Shown: positions 1 through 10,744, counted from the first letter of the stretch. The stretch is 64,000 bases of DNA from Gnetum montanum (GCA_015680685.1 MNCI01008086.1:759226-823225); one strand, 5' to 3'. A program made the numbers and translations. The notes: generated by a model not told the origin, from the letters alone.

Positions 1-860
1 GGGTTCGTCATGATCATCTTTTTCATGATTTCTGTGATGTCTACGTGGTGGTTCCCTATTCTCCCTACGTCCTTGCCCTTGTCCTAACTCCTCTCGACCT
101 TCCTATCGAGGCATTTCATCTCTTTTACCTTTACTCTCCACGTTATGCTCATGGTGGCTGTGCCCAGATGTGGAAGGAGAGGGTGAATGATGAGATGAAG
201 GAGAAGAAGAAGGGGATCCATCACCATGGTGATGTTTCTTGCCTTCTCTTTGGCTGCTTCGGCCCCGATCGTTGTGACGATCAAAGAGTTTGTCATTAGT
301 GTAAGTAATTGTTCCTGCCGTGAACAGCTGGTGCTCACGGGGATTAGAGCCTGGAATATGTATCGTTGACCTAAGGCCCTGATCCCTAACCTCTTCACTA
401 GAGTGAGAAGGAGGAACATCATTTTCTAAGAAACCCATCGTGAGGGGTTCCTCGTCTCCTATTTCACTAATGACGTGGGGAACCTTGCCCTTCAATAGTG
501 AATGTTGGCTCTCCTGCCTTTCGTCCCGAATACATTGGGCATTTGTGGGATGATAATCCCTTGTGTCATGGTCATCCAAAACGTATTCTACGAATAGCTC
601 ATGCATGCCAATCCATACCAAGGCACGGAAAAGCATGTTGGGAGCAGAGCGATCTGGGGGTAACACAATGTTACCTTGCATGTCTCTCCACCGCAGTTGC
701 TCATCTTGATGGAAAACAAAGTAAAATTCGGCACATACTCATCGGGATGAGTATATGTGACTTTGGATTGTTGAGGACATGGTTGATTTCGGTTATGCGT
801 ATGATCCTGACTTTCTCCTATATTGTCCTTAGGTGAGTTGATTGCATGAGAAGAAGCCAT
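1..860 (-). pseudogene. Athila-1 gag, 5' part, frameshifted
   Basis: Capsid (gag) gene of a minus-strand Ty3/gypsy Athila-type element that runs off the left edge of the window. A start that fits is the MASSHAIN methionine near 860, about 130 bases downstream of the primer-binding site. A run containing EQLRWRDMQGN follows in another frame, so at least one frameshift lies near 690-740. The 3' part (103-681) encodes a charged, Ser/Pro/His-rich tail with GDGSPSSSPSS. The same order (EQLRWHDMEGN, then GGSPSPSSPSS) occurs in the plus-strand element at 22340-24040, which identifies both as the same family. Gag packages element RNA in cytoplasmic particles. Its family membership is well supported. 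The exact start is an inference. Confidence 0.75.
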
Positions 861-987
861 TTCTAATGGTGTGCTAATTTTCACCATTATTTATGTTCTG
901 AATTAACTGATTAATCCTAAGGTTTATTTTAGGCTCACAATGATGTGAGTGATATCCCTTATGTTCAATTGGTGAAAAAACACTTAG

Positions 988-1005
988 TCCCCAGCAACAG
1001 CGCCA
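988..1005 (-). other. Primer-binding site, tRNA-Asp type
   Basis: On the minus strand the sequence reads TGGCGCTGTTGCTGGGGA, one base inside the LTR. It differs by two transitions from the complement of the plant tRNA-Asp 3' end, the primer used by Athila elements. It fixes the orientation and the inner end of the LTR. Confidence 0.85.
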
Positions 1006-1424
1006 ATGATGAGTGGCGAGGTACCCCTACACTCAACCATATGAATACGAGCGTGCACGCACGATCCGGTCGAACTCTGCAAACTAAATGCCTTAACACC
1101 ACAAGAAACACTTGGGGTTAATCGTTCGTTGTCTTCCCAGGCTTGCTTATAAGTATCATGGTGTATGGTTAAGCAAGTCTGAGGTATGTGATTTTTTTGG
1201 TATTTTCAGGTTTATCTTCTAAGCTATGAGAGGAAAGGGTTGAGAAACTAAGCTAACTCTAACTAATGTCCTAAGTCTAAATTAACTAGCGTCAGCATCC
1301 GTTCCCACTTACCGGACACACCCTGAACTATGCAACTGTGGCTTACCAAACGCTAATCGTTACTGGGATCACCACACGTAACGCAAGTGCTCGAAGTGGT
1401 CGTACTGAGGCACCTATTTAGCTT

Positions 1425-1725
1425 AAGTGTGATAAGCAGCCGATTCCTTAGCTAGCCGTACACACCCGTGGGTGCTCGTAACTAAGTCGTACTTATCACA
1501 CGTTCTAGCCTAGCGATGAGCAGCCGATTCCTTGACTAGCCGTACACACTAAACTACCACTGGGGTTACCAAGCGCAGAATCCTGGAATACGCTACTGGG
1601 TTACCAATCAGTCAATGCTCGTAGTCAAGTTGTACTCACGTGTTGTGACAAGCAGCTGATTCCTTGATTAGCCGTACACATCCATAGACGCTCGTAATCA
1701 AGTCGTACTTGTGCACACTAGGAAA
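1425..1725 (-). repeat. Internal repeats in Athila-1 LTR
   Basis: Three diverged copies of a module of about 30 bp, AGCAGCCGATTCCTTRRCTA followed by GCCGTACACA, start near 1435, 1519 and 1650. A second module, GCTCGTAAYYAAGTCGTACT, recurs next to them. Together they form a compound direct-repeat block in the transcribed half of the LTR, downstream of the TATA box. Confidence 0.7.
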
Positions 1726-1954
1726 GCAGTAAATAAACAACAATAAAACCACGTGCTACAAGGTTTATCCAATCAAGTTCGTCTTTATTGCCGTACACAA
1801 CTTGGGTTCAGGTTACAAGCTGCTCGAATAAAGAGTCGTTCACTCTAGGACTCCTACTGCGGGCACATGGGGAAAAATTCTAACTTTGGAGTGATCAATC
1901 TGCCAGAGCTTCGCTACTTCTAGCCAGGATTTTTAAATGAGGGGAGTGCTGCCT

Positions 1955-1964
1955 CTTATTTATA
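1955..1964 (-). promoter_or_regulatory. TATA box of Athila-1 LTR
   Basis: TATAAATAAG on the minus strand, about 90 bases from the outer end of the LTR. The identical decamer is found in the solo LTR at 47034-47043. Confidence 0.7.
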
Positions 1965-1980
1965 GATATGGCGACGGACC

Positions 1981-2004
1981 GTGATATCGCGTACGCGATA
2001 TCAC
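1981..2004. repeat. Perfect 24-bp palindrome upstream of TATA
   Basis: The half-site GTGATATCGCGT is followed immediately by its exact reverse complement, with no spacer. A degenerate third half-site (GCAATATCGCGG) lies at 2015-2026. The palindrome sits 17-40 bases upstream of the minus-strand TATA box, where an enhancer or protein dimer site would lie. No binding factor can be named. Confidence 0.8.
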
Positions 2005-2050
2005 AGGGAAAGACGCAATATCGCGGCACAGTGCATGTCGCATCTCATCA

Positions 2051-2773
2051 ATAGCCAAGATGATGGGGCCATCTAAGATTAAGATTAAGATGCCATGCTC
2101 TAAGGAACAGGCTACCCCTAAGATCGAGAAGCGAGGTAGCAAGAGGATCTGCATTAAGGTTCAAAGCTTGTGTGTAGATGTTGCAGGTTAGTATGGTGCA
2201 TTATTTATATTTATGTATATATTTTTATTATTATATGTTTTTTCTATTATGTCATTTTGTTAATTAGCTAATGATGTTTTATGAATACTAATGTGCAATG
2301 TGTGTTAATCATAGAGAAAGAAGAGAGGGCTATAGGAGCAATGATCGAGGCAATAACAAAGGAAGCATCTCCTCAAGCTAGGGAGGAGGAGGCTTCATGG
2401 AGATGAGCCAGATGAGGCAACAAAGACCCTCTAGTAGTTGGAGGAGGAGGGGTTACTCCCACCTAACTGGGGTAATTTTGATAGCTTGTTTGATGGTATG
2501 CAGCTAGGTGAGCCCCCTACACTCACACCTAAGGACTTGCTAGGTAACTAACTTTTGTTGTCATCTATCATTTCTTGTTTGCTCTAGTATCTTTAATTGT
2601 TCAGCTATGTGCCAATTGCATCAATGTGTTACAACCTCAGATATTTCCACCAATGGTCCCACATCTACCTATTGCATGGAGCCATGGGTAGACATGCCAA
2701 ATAAATTTTCCTTCATGGAAGGCATCATTGAAGACATGGTGGACTGCTTGTGATAAGTGAAACTTGAGCTCAG
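2051..2773 (+). other. Unclassified gene-like segment with candidate splice sites
   Basis: A short open frame from ATG 2060 (MMGPSKIKIK) runs to a possible donor at 2160 or shortly after. An AT-rich stretch follows, then a possible acceptor near 2320. The next block is coding-like, containing GLLPPNWGNFDSLFDGMQLG and ending at a GTAACT donor-like site near 2546. A third block (2640-2755) contains MEPWVDMPNKFSFMEG. The alternation of coding-like and AT-rich stretches suggests a broken, intron-containing gene or an element ORF. I do not recognise the protein, and two TAG codons interrupt the second block. It lies between the Athila-1 LTR and the family-B LTR. Confidence 0.3.
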
Positions 2774-2911
2774 TGAAACACCCCAAAATTCAAAGGCATG
2801 CCTGCTTCACCAAGCCTTTGCAATTCACGCAGTGTGACAGTAGTTCTTCAGGAGATGGATGCTCTGATGTTCAGACTATCTAGTTCAACACGTTTTCTAA
2901 GTCAAGAAGTC

Positions 2912-3475
2912 TTGCTATGCTACGCTTTGTAGCGTAGCAAACTTCAAAAGATGTTTGCAAAAGCATAGTACTATGTTATGCTATGCTACACAGCATAGCA
3001 AAAGCTAGCTGATCAGCCCCCTTACTTGACTTCAAGTCCTTCAGCAATGTCTCCTTTCGTCAGAAAGCGGCGAACTTGGCAAAATCAAGTCATATTTACT
3101 ACTACGCTATGCTAAGCTACAAGGTGCAGTGAGGCATAGAAATTCTGCCAAAGTGACAGAAGGCAACTCGAAGGGAAAGATTAGCAAGTTTGCAAGTTTT
3201 GTAGTGCAAAAGACAAATTTTGCAGATGGATGACATTTTTTGTGACTAAGGGAAGTTTCTACGCTACAATACGTCACATAGCGTAGCATAGTGTAGAAAA
3301 ATTACAACAAATAGTTAGTGCACTCCAAAGGTTTCTAACGCATGTAGTAGGACACAATGCAAGTTTTTCCCTTCAAACCAGTGGCTATGCTACGCTACAC
3401 TGCGTAGTGTAGCGCAGTGTAACAAAATGCTACGCCACACCAAACATGCTACACTACAAAGCATAGCAAAACGTG
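2912..3475 (+). repeat. TAGCGTAGC palindrome cluster in U3 of LTR-B
   Basis: At least five hairpin-forming units are built from GCTATGCTACGCTA and its complement. The clearest are 2912-2940 and 2979-3000 (TGCTATGCT, four-base loop, AGCATAGCA). Others lie near 3101-3120, 3258-3297 and 3384-3475. Spacing is irregular, 60-150 bases apart, so this is not a simple satellite. The same motif cluster is in the LTR at 55747-57591. Confidence 0.8.
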
Positions 3476-3671
3476 GCAAGCGGTTATGTGACATTAATGC
3501 ACCTCACCTAATTGCACTGTTGCTCTGATAGCGCAATTACGGCATGGAAAGCTCATAATTACGGCATGACAAGCTCATCCAACGGTCATACAGGCATGTG
3601 TAGCATAGATAGGTCAGCATAGGCCGAAGGCATGTGGCATTGAAACCGCATCTTTCGTGTGCCCTTGGTCC

Positions 3672-3679
3672 TATAAATA
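3672..3679 (+). promoter_or_regulatory. TATA box of LTR-B plus copy
   Basis: TATAAATA within CCTATAAATACCCC. The same context (CCCTATAAATACCC) occurs on the minus strand at 56379-56386. It lies downstream of the U3 palindrome cluster. Confidence 0.7.
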
Positions 3680-4490
3680 CCCCAATGAGTGACACTTATA
3701 CTCTCCAGCTCTCTCTCTCTGGCCCCCTTTTTTCAAAACTTTTCAATCCAAGGGACTTCCTTTGCAGCTTTTCAGTCCCCGATTCCAATTTTCTGAGCAA
3801 TCTAGTTGGCTAACAATTTTGTTGGCTGACAAGAAAAAGCTAGCATTGTAACCTTGAGCACTGTGAGCTTCCTATTTTGACATTGTAAATAGTTAGCATT
3901 CTATTCAATTCTTTTCTACCACCTTGGTAGCACTTTACATTGTTAACACCTGATTCCGCATTCAAGCACACAGCCATCTCGCTCTACACGTCTTGATTAC
4001 CTTCGAGATCTCTGCACTTCCCAGTGCTATAGAACCAATCGTATCTATCTTGAAAGAGCAAAGTTGTAGCTCCAAAGTGGTGCACTTTTCTAACTTCATT
4101 TTACTTTTTCTCATGCCTATTATTTGCATTTTACACTGTTTTTTGCCTCCTTTACATTCAAGAATTACTTCATGCTATCAGTTTCGTTTTCAAATCACAC
4201 GTTGCAAAAGGTTAAATTAACATTGACTAAGTCTTGTTTGATCGACTAGATCATTCAGGGTGCCCCATTTCCATTCCATCTAGCATGGTCCTCCCATGGA
4301 AATGGGGTCAAGACTATCAGTGGTTGATGGCCCATCAGCATTTTTCTAGCTGCCGAAGTTTTCGATCACTACACTTAGTATGTGTGTATGTTACTTTACT
4401 ATTTGAATGCTTAGTTTTCAACTAAGATTGATTGATTATTGTATGCCTACATGTTCTAAGCTATAGTGGGATCTAAGCAAGGTGCCCAAG

Positions 4491-5270
4491 ATGGATGCCC
4501 TTCCTAACCTCCCTCCTAAAGTTGATTAGGTCTCTTGCCACATGTACAAGACATCGAACAAGTGCACACTTTCATATGCAAAAGCATTGTGGATCTACAG
4601 GTGCTTGAATGAGCACCTATGAAAACATGTTCATGAACTCTAGGAGAGGATGACTAGCTAGGATGCAAAGATCCAAGATCTCCAATCCAGACATGACTTC
4701 TTGGTGGCTAGATTGTAAGGAGATAGCACCTGGCATACCTTTGAAATTGAGTATGTGAGATATTTAATAACTCTTAGAGGTAAGAATGAGGCCACACAAG
4801 AGCTGATAGAGTAGCAGCTCCAAATGGACTTGCTTTCCCAAAAGAACAAGGATTGAATAAATTGTAGCATGAAGGCTTATTAGTGGGGACAAACGCAAAA
4901 GAACCACAAGTACTAGTATAAGTGAGAGCACAATGTGTACCTATGATGGTACAAGGAGAAGTCTACCAAACACCATTGCCTCAAGATGTTTCTTGAGGCA
5001 ACTAATGAGAGGTAGGCATACGAGTTGTTCGCACAGCACATGATGGTGAGTGACTCTTGAAAGGAAAATCATCACCATTTCTAGAGAGGCCTCTTCTACC
5101 ACCTTTTCGATGGAGCCACTTACATGGATTTTCATAGATAAAGGTAATACCCTTATGGGGATTGACTTTGGCCAAGAGGCCTAGACATAACTTTCTGAGG
5201 CCAAGATCCTCTGGCACTTAAAGGCTGGCCTTGAAAAGTTACCTTCAAAACTCACCAATGCAAGACCCTC
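4491..5270 (+). pseudogene. Broken gag-like coiled-coil gene
   Basis: One frame from ATG 4491 (MDALPNLPPKVD) can be followed for about 190 residues through roughly a dozen in-frame stops, nearly all TAG or TGA. The protein is hydrophilic and helix-rich, with KIQDLQSRHDFLVARL and ATQELIE stretches suggesting a coiled coil. It lies about 230 bases inside the family-B LTR, so it is probably the first gene (gag or an extra 5' ORF) of that element. No zinc knuckle or pol domain follows. The stops fit CAG, CGA or TGG codons changed by C-to-T or G-to-A decay. The assignment to gag rests on position only. Confidence 0.5.
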
Positions 5271-5639
5271 TTAGGTTAGTTTTTTTTATGCTTTATGCCT
5301 TTTTATGTTTGGAGTTAGCTTGTGTAGTGCATATTTGCTATGGTTATGGTAGGTACTAGGTGATAATATAGGCCCTAGCAACATAGTGGAGGAAGCAAAG
5401 TTGTCACCCCCACCTAGCACCACTAGTTGCGCATGACCTAGATGTATCCCCACTAGGCTTTTTTGCTATATTTTTGCCTCTAATGCTATTCATGGTATCT
5501 ATTTCTATGCATATTACATTTGATGGATGATTATATGCTATGTGTAATGTGTAAAATTTTATCCCTATATTGTTATCCACTTGCTATGCTTATAACATGA
5601 TGAATTCATGTGTAACTTAGGACTATTCAACAATAGTGT

Positions 5640-5992
5640 TACTAGGCCATAGCATGCTAATTTTAAGGCCATTTCGGGCCAAGGCTACTACTTTAAGGCT
5701 ATTTTGGATCATGGCAATAGTTTAAGGTCATTCCAAGCCAAGCATTGCTAGTTTAAGGCCATTCTAAGTCACACTATTGCCTATTTAAGGCCATGGCGAG
5801 CTACAACATTGCCAATTTAAGGTTATGGTGGGCTACATGTTGCCAGTTTAAGGCCTTGGTGGGCCACATGTTGCCAATTTAAGGCCATAGCAGGGCGTAA
5901 CGTTGCTAGTTTAAGGCCATGGTGAGCCATGTGTTGCTAGTTTAAGGCCTTGGTGGACCACATGTTGCTAGTTTAAGGCCATAGTAGGTCAA
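5640..5992 (+). repeat. Minisatellite array 1, 31-bp period
   Basis: About eleven diverged units with core GCTAGTTTAAGGCCATGGTG and then GGCCA. The last three units are exactly 31 bases apart. The core CTAGTTTAAGG is shared with the arrays at 58985-59375 and 62805-63145. It lies downstream of the minus-strand gag-protease remnant, where the 3' UTR of that element would be. Confidence 0.85.
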
Positions 5993-6280
5993 TGTTATCT
6001 CTCTTTTTTGTAATTTTAGCTTTTATGATTTTTATGCATTTTGATGTTTTTTTAATAACTACAAATGTGTAAACTTGTAGGGTGAGTGTGTAAACTAATT
6101 GGATGAATGCATAATCAAAGCAAATAAATGTGTAAATAAAGCAAAACAATGCATAATCTAAGAAATCAAGCTAAATGTAAATACACAAACAAATTCAATG
6201 CAAGAGAAAGTTAAAAATACATGACATGTAGAAGTAAGGGCTAGGTAAGCATCTAGCACGTTTCAAGCTAAGGAGGTACC
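5993..6280. other. AT-rich non-coding stretch
   Basis: Contains imperfect repeats of AATGTGTAAA and AATGCATAATC. No open frame or known motif is seen. It is probably 3' UTR of the adjoining minus-strand element. Confidence 0.4.
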
Positions 6281-6986
6281 TTAGTCATGCAATTGCTTCC
6301 TAATTTGGTGTGGGTTAGGAGGTGCGTAGGGCCTATGGTGCACTTTTTGGTAGTCTCTTGGACCCTTGCTCACTACATTGAAGGGAAATTTCACCTGAAG
6401 GGTGTCCTCTAGTAAGTTTCCAACTTCTTCTATCCTTTCGGCTAGGTCTACCTCACACATTTCATTCTCATCCTTTACTACAGATGCATCATCAAGAAAT
6501 ACCACCTCTAACCCTTGTTCCATATCTATGTTGTTGATGGCCAGAGGAGCTACATTATCATTGTGGATAATAACCTCGTGACCTTCATATGGAAGGTGGA
6601 TTTCTTGGTAGATCAGAGAGGAAAAGACCCGTAATTGGGCCAACCACAACCTACCCAATATTAAGTTAAAGAAAAACATCTCCTCTATGATAATGAATTT
6701 GGTAGTGGTGGGGAATTTCTTCCTTGCCATGAAGGCTATTGTGATGTTACCCTTAACAATGATGCATGACCTATTAAAGGAATTTCGGCATGTGGTTTTT
6801 GTTGACTTAATTTGGTTCGTAAGGCCTAACTTATTGACAATGATGTATGGAATAACAGTCATTATTGCTCCATCATCAATGTGCACCCTTCAAATCTTGC
6901 ATTGCTTGACACATATGGTGACAAATATGGGGGTTGTTATGACCTCATCCTTCTTAGGGTCAACCTTAATTACTTCATCATGAAAT
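6281..6986 (-). pseudogene. Retropepsin-like protease, Tat/Ogre type
   Basis: The active-site region reads HIDDGAIMTVIPYIIVNKLG, the DxGA signature of plant gypsy aspartic proteases with the first residues altered. It is followed by the flap region and the second conserved motif NLILGRLWL (ILLGRPWL in Tat/Ogre families). The 201-residue open frame at 6281-6886 starts inside the domain, and the true N-terminus lies in broken sequence up to about 6986. The reading frame ends at 6281 with no reverse transcriptase after it, so this copy is 3'-truncated or non-autonomous. The protease would cleave the gag-pol polyprotein inside virus-like particles. It is continuous with the gag region upstream. 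Confidence 0.7.
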
Positions 6987-9967
6987 GTGAGGGATGTGGA
7001 GCTTGATTCCTATGGTGCAAGAGGCAACATCACTACATGGATGGAATTCTCATCTACCGAGATGTCCTCTATGATAGGAATGGAGGTCAACATCTACACT
7101 AGTGCTTCACGGTGGGTAGATGAGGTCATGATTAGATCATAGAGGCTAAACGTTGTGTTCTTTTGTTTGAGTGCTTGCTTAACTTGGGTTAATGTATCCA
7201 CGAAGTCTTTACCATTGGTTGAGTTTTTATTGGTTTTGACTTCTTCCATATGCCCTAAGAGATGAATTTCATGAAGAGGCAACTTGGGCTTTGTAGGCTT
7301 GGCTTGCGTAGGGGCCTCAATGCTTGGTTGCAAGTTGTTGGTGGTGGCCTCCTCAATTTTTTTGGCCATAGGAATCGTAGATACAAAGATCATATTTAGC
7401 GAACCCAACACCCTTTGCTCTTGACATTTCCTAATCATTATATTTACAAGAAGCTCATTGGGCCTCCTGGGTTGCCACCTAGAGGGTTTGTTAATGTTGT
7501 CAATAGGATTAGCTCTTAGACAGGAAGGGACCAATGCATTACCCACTACTAGACCTTTGATAGGTGAGGAGCTAGCATGTTGTAGCACCTTGATAAAAAA
7601 GGGTAGCTAAATCATTATTGTTGCAACATGCTGTGGGATTCTAACCACAAAGGAAGTTGGAGGTGCTTGAGGTGGCACTCTAACAACAAAAGGGGGTTGT
7701 GAACTTGTAGGGGCCATAGAGGCCCTTGTGCTACTAGAGGGCACATAGACCATGAATGGTCGTTGAATCAACTCCAAGTTTTCATCAATGCTAATAGAAT
7801 TTATGACATAGCCTGCATCAATCTACATTCAGAAGGTCCTTATACACCCTCGTAGATTGGTTTTGAGGCTTGTCTAGGTTTGTAGCATCAAGGACTAGCT
7901 CATCTCTATCAATCATTTTTTAGAGATCATTCTATAAGGCTAGATAAAAGTTCATGCTATGACTAGACAACTAGTGGTAATGGCAGAACTAATCTAGCCT
8001 AAAATGTTTTGGGAATGAGGGCTTATTTGATGCCACCAAAGTAGGGTTTCTGAGCATCTCACAGTATCTATCATGCCTTTTATGAACATCCTTAAACATT
8101 TGCTTGTATTGGATACACCTAGCCTTTAACAATTATTCTAGTAGCTTTGAGAGCTTCAGTGGCAATGTGGTGTACTTGGAACAATCCTTGCACTCAAGGT
8201 TAGGCCTTGAATTAGCCTACACTATGGCCACAAGTGACATGGTTTGGTTAGTTACTGCAGTTCTAGGGCTAGTGGCTTTATTGTTGGCAGGGACCTTAGG
8301 TGGCTTGGCTGTTGGCCTTGGGTTGGTTGTTTTAGACTCTTTAACCAAAATTGCCATGATTGTATTTTTCTTTCCTTTATCTTTGTCCTTCCTCACATGT
8401 AGGTTTTTATAGGCCACATAGGCTAGATCCTTAATAGCTTCAAATGCATCTTGTATGCTCTTCTAGGTAAAGGCTTGGCTTAGATACTACAAGCCCAAAT
8501 AGTAAAGCTTCAATTTTATAAAATCATTAATCATACCCTTGAAGATAGCTAAGAGGTGTGACTTGGCTATGGGCTCTCGTATTTTGTTCAATGAGGCACT
8601 CCATCGTTGGATGAATTTTGGTATGAGCTTTAGGGGACCCTACTTAACTAGTCTAATGTTGCGTTTGGCTTCAAGTTGTACTTGAAGCATGTCACGAACT
8701 AGCTCAAGAGATCTTCCAGAGAGGAGATAAAGCCTTTGGGCAACACACAGTACTAGTCTAAGGCTTTGCTAGTTAGTGACATGGAAAACATATGCATGAT
8801 GGTGTGCAGCCAGGTTTATAGCAATAGGCACTCAAACCTGAATGTCACCAGATGCACATCAGGATCTCCTTCACTGTTATACTTAGTGAACTAAGGCAAT
8901 AGGACCCTAGTTAGTAGAGTTAGTCGTGGGATGGTAGGACTTATAGGGTCATCTTCATTGAAGTCCACTACTTTAACTATTTTGGAGGAGGTGGCTTTGA
9001 GCTGCTTCACCTCTTCTATTATAGTTTGGATCAGTTGGAATGCCTAGTCTAAATTTTGGGATGCTTCAACTAGCTATGCTAACTATGCTGGTTGTGTAGT
9101 CCATGACCTGGTTGCAAGTTGTGGAAACACATGAGGTGCTTGATGCGTTGGTTATGTTATAGGAAAAATGATTAGGGAAAGCCATGTACATGTGGGTTGG
9201 ATTAACACTGAGGATTCCAACGAAGCAAGTAAGACATAGGTGGCCTTAGTCATTTGGGGCCTAGAGTGGACCTTGTGTGAACATATGACTACGCTAGTGT
9301 GATTGTTGCTAACAAGGATGGCTAGGTAGGTTGAGATGATGTCACAAAGGACAAGTGGAAAGGGGCTATTACATCATAATGCATGTATTACATTTGGTCG
9401 GTTGCCACTACATGTGTAGATCTAAGCTTGATGAAGTGGGAAGGTGACACTAGTGTTATGACCATCTTAGGGAGGATGGGTGAACTAACTTGAGGAGGGG
9501 CTAGACTAAGGATTTCTTGTTGGAAGATGGTGCAAAAGGGGGTCTCATGTTCAAAGAGAGCTTCAAATGCATCCAATTCCTCCTATAAGGCTTCCTCGTA
9601 GCTAGTGCCTACATTACACTCACTTGCTTAGATGAGCTAGGACAACAATTAGTGGTGCTACTCTATGAGCAAGATGATGTCGAATGAGGAAGGGATATAC
9701 TCCCATTCATTCCTATGGATTAATTCAAAGTTTCATTTTGCCTCCATGTCAAGGCAATCTATAAGCAACCCTGCTTGTATCTTTGCACATATGAAGTTGT
9801 ATTTCTCATTATTAAGCATGGCATACTCTAGGTCTTGGTCGTGTAGCCTAAGGAATTTCTTGGCTTGGCCATCACAAGATTCGTAGGGTTGTAATCTTAG
9901 TCTCTTGTTATATAGGCAAGATCTCAAGTATGTTTGGAACTGATGCCAGAGGTTGATCCATGTTCAT
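6987..9967 (-). pseudogene. Gag and linker of minus-strand Tat-like element
   Basis: A probable start is ATG 9967 (MNMDQPLAS), 400-odd bases inside the LTR. Blocks appear in order on the minus strand. A charged N-terminal region (9733-9927) has KKFLRLHDQDLEYAMLNNEK. The retrotransposon gag domain spans about 8400-9000. A degenerate zinc-finger-like CHYH...HSMNFY block lies near 7900-8000. A 164-residue open linker (7094-7588) has LYDLIMTSSTHREAL, typical of the sequence before Tat/Ogre proteases. TAG and TGA codons and small indels split it into pieces. The open plus-strand frame at 8104-8412 is only the reverse of this gene. Confidence 0.6.
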
Positions 9968-10067
9968 GGTTGCAGATCAAGTTGTAAAGGGAAATTACAG
10001 AGGTTGCTGGCTATAGAATATAGTGCACCAAGCTAAAACTAACCCCATTTCAGCTAATACTGCTAAC

Positions 10068-10196
10068 TATGCTCTCCACTGTGGAGAGTTGACTACGCTA
10101 TTTATGTTGACTACACTCTCTACTGTGAATAGCCAACTATGCTCTTCATGACAAAGAGCTAACTACACTATCTACACTAGAGACAATTACACTCCA
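10068..10196 (-). repeat. TACGCTCTCCACT repeats, inner cluster
   Basis: Four or five diverged copies of a module of about 30 bases resembling GACTACGCTCTCCACTGTGG. The best unit is a hairpin, CTCTCCAC-T-GTGGAGAG, at 10072-10088. Related copies fill 11390-12010. This cluster is on the gag side of the presumed LTR end. Confidence 0.6.
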
Positions 10197-10740
10197 ACTG
10201 AAGACAATGAGAACTTAGCAAAAAACTGGAGAGAAATGTGGTTTGGGGTTTTCATGCTGGGTCCCAAGGGACCAACTATGAGGTCCAATCTACATTGATG
10301 GATCAGTGGACAAGTATAGTGTAGAAAGCTCACGAAACAACCTCAACAAAGCTTGAAAAAGAGGTTGGCCCTCCTTCTAGCACCAAAAAACTATAACAAC
10401 CAAAAACATCAATGGCTAGAATACTAAGAGATTCACATATGCACAACCTAATCCTGAGTCTACGTGAGGGCCTGCTGGAGGTGGAGACAAGTTGCCCTAA
10501 ATGGTCTTGTCAATTGAAAATGGACTTATCATATGCAGCTGAGGTGTAACATGGCTAGCTACGATGCTGATGTGAAATAATGCTAAGTGTTCGAGCGATG
10601 TTAACAATGTCAATGGAGTTGAGCATAGTCAGGTTTTTTGGTGAAAACAAGGATGCCAACATGTGGAGACCATCACCCAAGCATAGTTTTAGGCACAACT
10701 ATGTGGTGAAATAATAAGAAATGAAAATAGAATGCTAATG

Positions 10741-10744
<4 letters not shown>

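Larger units (their letters stand above)
1007..2050 (-). mobile_element. Athila-1 5' LTR
   Basis: This LTR of about 1.04 kb is bounded by TGATGAG on the minus strand at 2050 and CTCATCA ending at 1007, next to the tRNA-Asp primer site. Its inner end (GGTTGAGTGTAGGGGTACC on the minus strand) closely matches the inner ends of the LTRs at 21164-22071, 33354-34259 and 46895-47804, so all are one superfamily. A TATA box lies at 1955-1964 on the minus strand. CpG-rich blocks are well preserved, so this copy is younger than its neighbours. The partner LTR lies outside the window. The five bases outside the LTR (2051-2055, ATAGC) would be the target duplication, but that cannot be checked here. Confidence 0.85.
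2774..4257 (+). mobile_element. Tat-type LTR, family B, plus copy
   Basis: It starts TGAAACACCCCAAAATTC and ends near CATTCA at 4257. Similarity to the minus-strand copy continues to about 4335, so the true end may be up to 80 bases later. The minus-strand copy is the LTR at 55747-57591: both share the start, the TATA region, the block GACTAAGT/GATCGAC/TTCAGGGTGCCCC, and the U3 palindromes. The TATA box is at 3672-3679. CTCAG at 2769-2773 would be the target duplication. The matching 3' LTR is not seen on the plus strand in this window. Confidence 0.75.

Noticed and set aside
45-422. Other overlapping open frames on both strands at the window start
   Set aside because: Shadows of the minus-strand Athila-1 gag.
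2912-3475. CRISPR-like array of short palindromic repeats
   Set aside because: Spacing is irregular, units diverge, and the region is a plant LTR.
8104-8412. 102-codon open frame on the plus strand with hydrophobic leucine/valine run
   Set aside because: It is the reverse of the lysine- and proline-rich gag segment of the minus-strand element. No independent support.
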